A stretch of 8,827 nt of DNA, taken from assembly GCA_028867395.1 (NCBI GenBank), contig JAGWGO010000043.1, positions 1 to 8,827 on the forward strand, read 5' to 3'. This DNA is from Nitrososphaerota archaeon. GTDB taxonomy: Archaea; Thermoproteota; Nitrososphaeria; Nitrososphaerales; Nitrosopumilaceae. Made by a program: the position numbers and the translations under genes. The notes below the pieces were generated by a model that was not told the DNA's origin, did not search any database, and saw nothing but the letters and a program-made list of their open reading frames with translations. Positions 4,883 to 8,827 of this stretch are shown here, piece after piece. The number at the start of each line of letters is the position of its first letter. Positions within the stretch are counted from its first letter, which is position 1.

Positions 4883-5667
4883 TTTATACCAAACAATCTC
4901 TTAAAGAAGTTTATTATTGATTGCCAAAAGCCTACTTTAACTGGCTTGGGTGTAGGAATAGGTGCAGGCGTAGGGATGGGTTGTGGAGCTGGGGTTGGTG
5001 CAGGAGGTACGGGTGTAGGTGCAGGAGTGGGTGCTGGCACGGGGGCTGGAGTTGGCTGAGGTGCTGGTTGAGGAGTTGGTGCTGGTGCTGGTGCAGGTTG
5101 TGGCGTTGATGCGTGCCATCCATAAGCATCAAATTCTGCTAATGTGCCGAACCATTCATCATGGTCATAATTAGGCCCATCTGAGTATTGTTGCATAACA
5201 TAGGTATGAGGAGTGTTAATAGTACCAGCAGGATTGTTATTCCAGTCGGCTAACCATAATCCGCAATTAGCTAAAACTGGATTCCAGTCATAACTGTTTA
5301 GGGTGCTTAAATTCATATAAATTAAGGGCCATACACCAGTCGTGTTATGAACTTGTGTAACAAAAGAATTACACCAACCTACAGGATTTGGGTTAGATAC
5401 TTCCCAATCCAGAGCCAATACATCATTTTCAGCTAGAGGGCTCATAGCTTTAACAAAGAAGTTAGCTTCAGCTATAGGATCAGTACCCCCTGCAAAGTGG
5501 TAACCCCCAACGTGTTTGCCAGCGGCTTTAGCTTGGTTGTAGTTGTTGTTAGCCTGAGAGTCATAGTAAAGACCACTATCGCCACCACTCATTTTAATCA
5601 TAACTATAGGTTCGCCTGTGTCTTGCCAAGCTCCTTGCCATCTACTTATATCTTTTGCTGGTATCAT
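4879..5667 (-). CDS. GH25 lysozyme (endolysin) with Pro/Ala linker and amphipathic tail
   Basis: A 262-aa muramidase of glycoside hydrolase family 25, which cleaves the MurNAc-GlcNAc bond of peptidoglycan. Residues 1-185 form the catalytic domain: KDISRWQG with D6 at the first strand, YHFAGG (56-61), the diagnostic LALDWEV with D87 and E89, LIYMN (115-119), LWLADWN (137-143, D141) and the QQYSDG strand (159-164). A Pro/Ala/Thr/Gln linker follows (about 188-243). The protein ends with GFWQSIINFFKRLFGIK, predicted as a cationic amphipathic helix, in place of a typical wall-binding repeat. There is no N-terminal signal peptide, so export should depend on a holin. AAGGA lies about 6 nt before the ATG at 5667. 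It overlaps the two-helix membrane gene before it by 26 nt. Confidence 0.95.
   Translation of the reverse strand: MIPAKDISRWQGAWQDTGEPIVMIKMSGGDSGLYYDSQANNNYNQAKAAGKHVGGYHFAGGTDPIAEANFFVKAMSPLAENDVLALDWEVSNPNPVGWCNSFVTQVHNTTGVWPLIYMNLSTLNSYDWNPVLANCGLWLADWNNNPAGTINTPHTYVMQQYSDGPNYDHDEWFGTLAEFDAYGWHASTPQPAPAPAPTPQPAPQPTPAPVPAPTPAPTPVPPAPTPAPQPIPTPAPIPTPKPVKVGFWQSIINFFKRLFGIK
4942..5103 (-). repeat. Low-complexity Pro/Ala linker-coding tract
   Basis: Within the lysozyme gene the DNA is an irregular run of CCA/CCT/GCA/GCT-type codons (seen on the + strand as GGT/GGA/GGC-rich sequence). It encodes an alternating PAP, PTP and PQP linker of roughly 54 residues. It is more GC-rich than the surroundings and creates spurious long open frames on both strands. 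Tracts of this type can vary in length by slippage. Confidence 0.8.
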
Positions 5668-5941
5668 AATTATCCTTAATTCCTAAATGCTTCTTAATAT
5701 GCTTAATGTGATCCAACGTATCTTTATGATTGTCCTGAGATATTCGTGCTTGATAGGCTAAGAGAGGTAGGGCTAAAAGTTGTATAACAGTTTGGGCTAA
5801 ATAGGTAACCCATAAAGTAATACTACGTTGTTTAATAACAGGAGGAAGCATAATAATATCTAATATTAGACAGAAATAGAAGAAAGTCATTGTGCCAACA
5901 GCATTAGCCAATTTTGTTCCTAGCCATTTATTAAATCTCAT
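5642..5941 (-). CDS. Two-helix membrane protein of the lysis module, 99 aa
   Basis: A membrane protein of 99 aa from the ATG at 5941, which forms an ATGA overlap with the gene before it. The frame is open further upstream, but that extension is antiparallel overlap without SD and is discounted. A basic N-terminus (MRFNKWLGTKLANAVG) is followed by helix 1 (about 16-36, MTFFYFCLILDIIMLPP), a short polar turn, helix 2 (about 42-64, TLWVTYLAQTVIQLLALPLL) and a charged C-terminal helix (DNHKDTLDHIKHIKKHLG). A holin or holin-partner function is plausible because it sits directly upstream of the lysozyme. Other two-helix inner-membrane families are possible. Confidence 0.7.
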   Translation of the reverse strand: MRFNKWLGTKLANAVGTMTFFYFCLILDIIMLPPVIKQRSITLWVTYLAQTVIQLLALPLLAYQARISQDNHKDTLDHIKHIKKHLGIKDNYDTSKRYK

Positions 5942-6201
5942 TTTTTGATTAACACTCCTAGAACTACATATTCTATAGTTCCAATAATAATAGCTGTTAA
6001 TAAAGCGGTAAGAGTATGAGATAGCCAATATTGTTTTTTGAATTGAGCAAAATCTGTACGAAGTACATACACTTCGTCTCTATTATCCATCTTTGCCTCA
6101 ATCCTACTTACAGTTTCACTTACACTTCTGATCTGCCCTTTAACATCTTCCATTTGAGTTTGCAACACTGCTATCTCCGCATTGTCTGATTTTACTGACA
6201 T
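5938..6201 (-). CDS. Coiled-coil plus C-terminal membrane helix protein, XhlA-like layout
   Basis: An 87-aa protein with an N-terminal heptad-rich coiled coil (about 8-40, IAVLQTQMEDVKGQIRSVSE and onward), a charged hinge (DNRDEVYVLRTDF) and one C-terminal transmembrane helix (about 62-84, TLTALLTAIIIGTIEYVVLG) ending in KK. This order matches haemolysin XhlA-type proteins and other coiled-coil/anchor proteins encoded beside holins and endolysins, in which the membrane protein assists lysis. The match is by layout, not clear sequence identity. AAGG lies upstream. The start overlaps the preceding stop as TAATG and its stop overlaps the next start as ATGA. Confidence 0.7.
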   Translation of the reverse strand: MSVKSDNAEIAVLQTQMEDVKGQIRSVSETVSRIEAKMDNRDEVYVLRTDFAQFKKQYWLSHTLTALLTAIIIGTIEYVVLGVLIKK

Positions 6202-6488
6202 TAGTCTACCTTTTTAAATTCTTCTACTGCTGAATACCACTTATCTATTAAATTACATAATTCTTTAGCTAGAGTCTCTGCTTTACCTCTATCAGCATTG
6301 TATAGTTTGCCTAACTGAGCAACAGCTTCTGCCATATGATCATCAGCGTGTTCAAAGGCGTTATATTTAACTGAACCTTCGGTATGCTTAATAGTTAAAG
6401 CCTTGTCTTGTAAGGTGTACCATTGTCCACCAATTAAACCGCCATCTGAATAACGACTAGCTTGACCAAGTACAGACTTAACCCCCAT
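6201..6488 (-). CDS. Hypothetical protein, 95 aa
   Basis: An unrecognised 95-aa soluble protein. The N-terminal third is Gly/Ser-rich with beta character (SDGGLIGGQWYTLQ). A short His-containing segment (EHADDHM) follows, and the C-terminal half is helical (AEAVAQLGKLY through ELCNLIDKWYSAVEEFKK). AGGA lies 8 nt before the ATG, which overlaps the previous stop (TAATG). It sits between the small basic protein and the coiled-coil/membrane protein at the start of the operon. No function can be assigned. Confidence 0.65.
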   Translation of the reverse strand: MGVKSVLGQASRYSDGGLIGGQWYTLQDKALTIKHTEGSVKYNAFEHADDHMAEAVAQLGKLYNADRGKAETLAKELCNLIDKWYSAVEEFKKVD

Positions 6489-6685
6489 TACAATTTTCCT
6501 GCCTTTCGCATCTTCTGGAATATACTGCCTGCAACCCTTTCTCCAGCTTCTTTAGATCCATATTCTTTATCAGCTTTAGCAGCTATCTTATTAAAGTTCT
6601 TACCTTTTTTACCCATATCTTGACCAGCTCTAGCTTTTTTAGCTGCTTTAGCCGTAGATAGGACTTGTTTAATTCCTTTTGCCAT
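6488..6685 (-). CDS. Small very basic protein, 65 aa
   Basis: First gene of the leftward operon. It is a 65-aa, Lys/Arg-rich protein with KAAKKARAGQDMGKKGKNF (about 14-32) and KEYGSKEAGERVAGSIFQKM (about 40-59). The combination of a Gly-Lys-rich turn with a YGSKEAGERVAGSI helix recalls short uncharacterised proteins seen in many phages, though I cannot name a family. The charge suggests binding to nucleic acid or to an acidic partner. The ATG at 6685 follows a full SD (AAGGAGG, 6696-6702 on the complementary strand) that is partly inside a hairpin. Confidence 0.7.
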   Translation of the reverse strand: MAKGIKQVLSTAKAAKKARAGQDMGKKGKNFNKIAAKADKEYGSKEAGERVAGSIFQKMRKAGKL

Positions 6686-6709
6686 AAAAAAAGAGCCTCC
6701 TTGCGGCTC
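6686..6709 (-). promoter_or_regulatory. Leader hairpin with terminator form that overlaps the SD
   Basis: On the - strand GAGCC (6709-6705), loop GCAAGGA and GGCTC (6697-6693) form a 5-bp GC-rich stem, followed by seven T residues that run straight into the ATG at 6685. It has the shape of a short intrinsic terminator. The SD AAGGAGG lies in the loop and the 3' arm, so the hairpin could also limit ribosome access. No equivalent T-tract exists on the + strand. Confidence 0.55.
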
Positions 6710-6722
6710 AGTTACCTATGCT

Positions 6723-6751
6723 TTGAATTATATATCGTGCTGTGATACTAT
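6723..6751 (+). promoter_or_regulatory. Extended -10 promoter giving a probably leaderless GroES-like mRNA
   Basis: TTGAAT (6723-6728), a 17-nt spacer, and TACTAT (6746-6751) preceded by TGA (extended -10 TGn). With usual spacing, transcription would begin at about 6758-6759, exactly at the ATG of the GroES-like gene, which has no SD. TANNNT about 7 nt before ATG is the arrangement described for leaderless mRNAs in Actinobacteria and some other bacteria. It overlaps the leftward promoter. Confidence 0.5.
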
Positions 6752-6755
6752 GCAA
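6727..6755 (-). promoter_or_regulatory. Sigma70-type promoter for the leftward lysis operon
   Basis: Read on the - strand, TTGCAT (6755-6750) is followed after 17 nt by a perfect TATAAT (6732-6727). A start site near 6720 would give a leader of about 35 nt carrying the hairpin at 6686-6709. The -10 is consensus; the -35 matches only in its TTG. The location between divergent operons supports the assignment. Confidence 0.6.
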
Positions 6756-6758
6756 ATA

Positions 6759-7055
6759 ATGAAAATACTAGAGCCGATGCAAGGTAGTGTATTAGTAGAA
6801 TTAGGCATATCTGAGTTTGGGGATATACCAGTACCTACTAAAGACCACGATTCAATGACGTGGGGGAGAGTAATAGCTGTAAATGAAGAAGATAAAGACT
6901 TTGAATTTTTAATTGATCGTATAGCTTTCTGGAGAAAGTATAAAGATGATGCAAGAGTACCTGACACTATTGCTGAGGGTAAGAGATATGTTTGGATAGA
7001 AATTAAAGATATATTAGGAACAGCAAATGAAATCACCACTAGTACTGACAAATAG
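6759..7055 (+). CDS. groES: GroES-like co-chaperonin
   Basis: A 98-aa protein from ATG 6759 that fits the Cpn10 plan. Strand 1 is KILEPMQGSVLVE (compare the family's IRPL-x-DRV-x-VE). A variable mobile-loop region (about 16-33) contains IPVP, which could dock to the chaperonin. TWGRVIAVN (34-42) corresponds to the G-x-V-x-AVG strand. A hydrophobic/basic segment (LIDRIAFWRKY) sits at the dome position, and the protein ends with VWIEIKDILG, equivalent to the family's E-x-DILA. The similarity is weak overall, but the next gene being GroEL-like makes it convincing. The frame extends upstream to a TTG at 6723, but that DNA is promoter; ATG 6750 is another option. There is no SD. Its last 29 nt overlap the GroEL start. 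As in T4 gp31, a phage GroES can adapt the chaperonin to large virion proteins. Confidence 0.75.
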   Translation: MKILEPMQGSVLVELGISEFGDIPVPTKDHDSMTWGRVIAVNEEDKDFEFLIDRIAFWRKYKDDARVPDTIAEGKRYVWIEIKDILGTANEITTSTDK

Positions 7056-8553
7056 AGACGAGTATCAAAAGAAAGTAGCATTCGCAGCCGAAACAATTTA
7101 TCAGATGGCTAAAGCAGGTTATGGTCCAATGGCAGGGAATGCTGTACTTGGATTTAAACATGGACCTCCAATGTTATCCAGAGATGGAGTAACAAATATA
7201 AAAGAACTAAGAAGCGAAGATCCTTTTGAGGATGATATTATTGCCACTATTCGTCAGGTATCAGAGAAGAATAATATTAAAGTAGGTGACGGTACAACAG
7301 CTGTTACTATATTAGCTTATCATCTTTTAATGGCAGCTCAACGGATGGAGATTAAGGGTATTAATCCTATGGAGATAGCTAGAAAGCTTAAAGAAGCTGA
7401 GATTATAGCTCTTAAACATATAGATAAATTAAAAAAGCCAATCGGTGAAACCACGCCTCAAGACATCGCAACTGTATCTGCAGGAGATTCAGCTCTTGGT
7501 CAGATGATAGCCGACTTAGTTATAGAAGTTGGCAAAGATGGTGGAGTTTTAGTCGAAGCCTATGAAGGATTAGGAGTACATAATCAACTTGTAGATGGTT
7601 TTTACTTTAGAAAGGGTTATAAAGAAACTAAGCTTATAAACGATGAAGCAGCCAATCAATCTAACCACTACAATGTACCTATTCTAATCTCTGCTAAACC
7701 ATTTAATACAGAAGTAGATATAGCACCTGTATTAGATTTAATTCTAAAAGGTGGGTATAAGGAAGTTGTCATTATTGGTGAAGTATCTAATGCAGCTCTT
7801 GAAACTCTTTTAAAGACTAAAGCTTCGGGGATACTAATGGGTGTTCCAATAGATCCTCCTTACGCTGCGGGTGGCACTCAGTTATTCTTATCCGATGTAG
7901 CTGTAATGACAGGTGCTCAAGTATACAATGGAATAAACTTTAGCACCGAAATGTTAGGCCAAGCAGATGAAGTATTAGTCAATGGTTATTCAACTACTAT
8001 TCTAGGTGGTAAAGGTGATAAAAAAGATATAGACAAACGAATAGAAAGCTTGCAAGAACAGCTAAAGACCGAAACTAATCAACAATCTATCCAGTTTATT
8101 AAAGACCGCTTAGGTCGATTATCTGGGAAAATGGCTATTATCCAAGTTGGAGGAGCTATTGAGTTTGAAAGAGACGAGAAGATGCTTAGAGTGCAAGATG
8201 CTGTCTGTGCTGTTCAATCTGCACTTAAAGACGGAATAGTTCCAGGAGGAGGAGTAACTTTAGCACGAGTAAAAGGTACAGAGTTTGACGATGCTTTTAA
8301 ACAACCTTTTAAACAATTAGCTAACAACGCAGGACTTAATGCTGATGGGCTTTTGGCTCAAATAGAGGCTGCTGGAGCGTGGAAAGGCTTTAACTTAAGG
8401 GAAATGTCGAATGCACCAATAGACATGCTTAGAAGCGGAGTAATTGACCCTAGCTTAGTAATAAAAGAAGTAGTTACTAATGCTGTGTCGGTAGCCAGTG
8501 GTTTAATAACAGCTAGTGCTGCAATAGCATGGCCTAACGAGGTTAAACAATAA
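7027..8553 (+). CDS. groEL: GroEL-like group I chaperonin (phage-type), 508 aa
   Basis: An ATP-driven protein-folding chamber subunit. Equatorial domain: GYGPMAGNAVL (31-41, in place of the usual LGPKGRNVVL), RDGVTNIKE with D53, and VGDGTTAVTILA with D88. The apical domain follows DGGVLVEAYEGL (171-182). The C-terminal part has GKMAIIQVGGA (367-377), LRVQDAV with D391, GIVPGGGVTLARV (403-415) and DPSLVIKEVVTNAVSVASGL (474-493). The Asp residues that match E. coli D52, D87 and D398 are all present, so ATPase activity should be intact. It is about 40 residues shorter than E. coli GroEL and ends NEVKQ without a Gly-Gly-Met tail. AGGA lies 7 nt before ATG 7027. It overlaps the GroES-like gene by 29 nt and is coupled to the next gene (TAATG). 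It probably folds capsid or tail proteins encoded nearby. Confidence 0.95.
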   Translation: MKSPLVLTNRDEYQKKVAFAAETIYQMAKAGYGPMAGNAVLGFKHGPPMLSRDGVTNIKELRSEDPFEDDIIATIRQVSEKNNIKVGDGTTAVTILAYHLLMAAQRMEIKGINPMEIARKLKEAEIIALKHIDKLKKPIGETTPQDIATVSAGDSALGQMIADLVIEVGKDGGVLVEAYEGLGVHNQLVDGFYFRKGYKETKLINDEAANQSNHYNVPILISAKPFNTEVDIAPVLDLILKGGYKEVVIIGEVSNAALETLLKTKASGILMGVPIDPPYAAGGTQLFLSDVAVMTGAQVYNGINFSTEMLGQADEVLVNGYSTTILGGKGDKKDIDKRIESLQEQLKTETNQQSIQFIKDRLGRLSGKMAIIQVGGAIEFERDEKMLRVQDAVCAVQSALKDGIVPGGGVTLARVKGTEFDDAFKQPFKQLANNAGLNADGLLAQIEAAGAWKGFNLREMSNAPIDMLRSGVIDPSLVIKEVVTNAVSVASGLITASAAIAWPNEVKQ

Positions 8554-8819
8554 TGGATCCCAATGCTTTGACTCTTAGTCAATTAGCACAGCGTATTGAT
8601 GAATTAGAACATCTATTAGATAAACCAGATACATTAAATGAAAGATTAGATAATCTTAAATCTCATTATGAGCGTAAAACTAAAAATGAGTTTAACAAAG
8701 CAGTAGTAACACCCGTACCACCAGATAAAATAGACTTTGATAACCCTTCAGTCATTAGTCCAAAGGCACCAGATTTAATAGATAGAGAGCAAGAACAGTG
8801 GGAAAAGTCACTAGAGTAA
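8553..8819 (+). CDS. Small coiled-coil protein downstream of chaperonin, 88 aa
   Basis: An unrecognised 88-aa protein. The first half is a heptad-like helix (LSQLAQRIDELEHLLDK, then TLNERLDNLKSHYERK), which predicts a coiled coil. The second half is Pro/Asp-rich and probably extended (VTPVPPDKIDFDNPSVISPK), ending in a charged helix (DREQEQWEKSLE). GAGGT lies about 9 nt before the ATG, which overlaps the GroEL-like stop as TAATG, so the two are co-translated. It may be a virion-assembly or scaffold-type factor, but only the position supports that. Confidence 0.65.
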   Translation: MDPNALTLSQLAQRIDELEHLLDKPDTLNERLDNLKSHYERKTKNEFNKAVVTPVPPDKIDFDNPSVISPKAPDLIDREQEQWEKSLE

Positions 8820-8827
8820 GTACTGGT
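8798..8827 (+). CDS. Possible start of next gene, cut by window end
   Basis: A GTG at 8798 opens a frame (MGKVTRVSTG) that stays open to the last base and overlaps the end of the preceding gene by 22 nt, a pattern used repeatedly in this window. There is only a weak purine-rich sequence upstream. With ten codons visible, identity and even reality are uncertain. Confidence 0.25.
   Translation, partial: MGKVTRVSTG

Noticed and set aside
4921..5132. Open frames on both strands within the lysozyme linker (Trp/Arg/Cys-rich on +, His/Gln/Leu-rich or Thr/Ser-rich on -)
   Set aside because: They are shadows of the low-complexity Pro/Ala linker codons, with abnormal amino-acid composition and no SD.
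5961..5981. Inverted repeat GAACTA ... TAGTTC
   Set aside because: Only 6 bp per arm, inside the coding sequence of a membrane helix, with no T-tract. Probably chance.
5942..6028. N-terminal extension of the 99-aa membrane protein by 29 residues
   Set aside because: It overlaps the conserved-looking membrane helix of the preceding gene in another frame. The ATG at 5941 makes a clean ATGA overlap, as elsewhere in the operon.
6728..7096. 122-aa open frame antisense to the GroES-like gene
   Set aside because: It is opposite a recognisable coding gene, Ser/Ile/Leu-rich as expected for an antisense shadow, and would run through both promoters.
8358..8582. 74-aa open frame antisense to the end of the GroEL-like gene
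   Set aside because: It lies opposite a well conserved chaperonin region and has no SD.
1..8827. Recoded stop codons, tRNA genes, CRISPR arrays, insertion sequences
   Set aside because: TGA, TAA and TAG all end genes in overlapping start/stop signals, so no recoding is needed. No cloverleaf, regular spaced repeats, transposase or flanking inverted repeats were seen.

Overview
The window looks like a piece of a double-stranded DNA bacteriophage genome, or a prophage. It is AT-rich and gene-dense, with almost no intergenic DNA. It has the usual phage mix: many tiny, translationally coupled genes of unknown function, an HNH-type endonuclease, a GH25 lysozyme (endolysin) surrounded by short membrane proteins, and a GroES/GroEL-like chaperonin pair. 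TGA, TAA and TAG all act as stops, so there is no sign of a recoded genetic code. Shine-Dalgarno (SD) motifs are strong in front of many genes. The host cannot be fixed from sequence alone. The lysozyme, the small membrane-protein types and a leaderless-type promoter in front of the GroES-like gene would fit an actinobacterial or other Gram-positive-like host, but this is inference.

Left block (1-2420, + strand): a run of short genes that overlap as ATGA, TGATG or TAATG, or lie a few bases apart. Most are unrecognised helical or cysteine-bearing proteins. Two of them share a helical signature. Near the end are three successive openings with CxxC zinc-finger-like sequence, the last being a CCHC zinc knuckle fused to an HNH endonuclease. 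A small membrane protein and a bidirectional hairpin terminator (2436-2465) close the block.

Middle block (2464-6685, - strand, read right to left): thirteen packed genes that probably form one operon. Its promoter-like sequence lies near 6727-6755. The order of transcription is a basic small protein, an unknown protein, a coiled-coil/membrane protein, a two-helix membrane protein, the GH25 endolysin, a phospholipase-D-like protein, two short membrane proteins (holin candidates), and five unknown proteins. One of the last five looks like a small Cys/His metal-binding or HNH-like protein. This is best read as the lysis module with accessory genes.

Right block (6759-8827, + strand): a divergently transcribed GroES-like gene, a GroEL-like chaperonin (508 aa, nucleotide-binding and catalytic Asp positions preserved) and a small coiled-coil protein. 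A further gene may begin at the right edge. The divergent promoters for the middle and right blocks appear to overlap each other within about 35 bp.

The most notable items are the phage-type chaperonin pair driven by an apparently leaderless, overlapping divergent promoter; the leader hairpin with a buried SD on the lysis side; the lysozyme with a long Pro/Ala linker and a cationic amphipathic tail; and the atypical phospholipase-D-like protein coupled to it.
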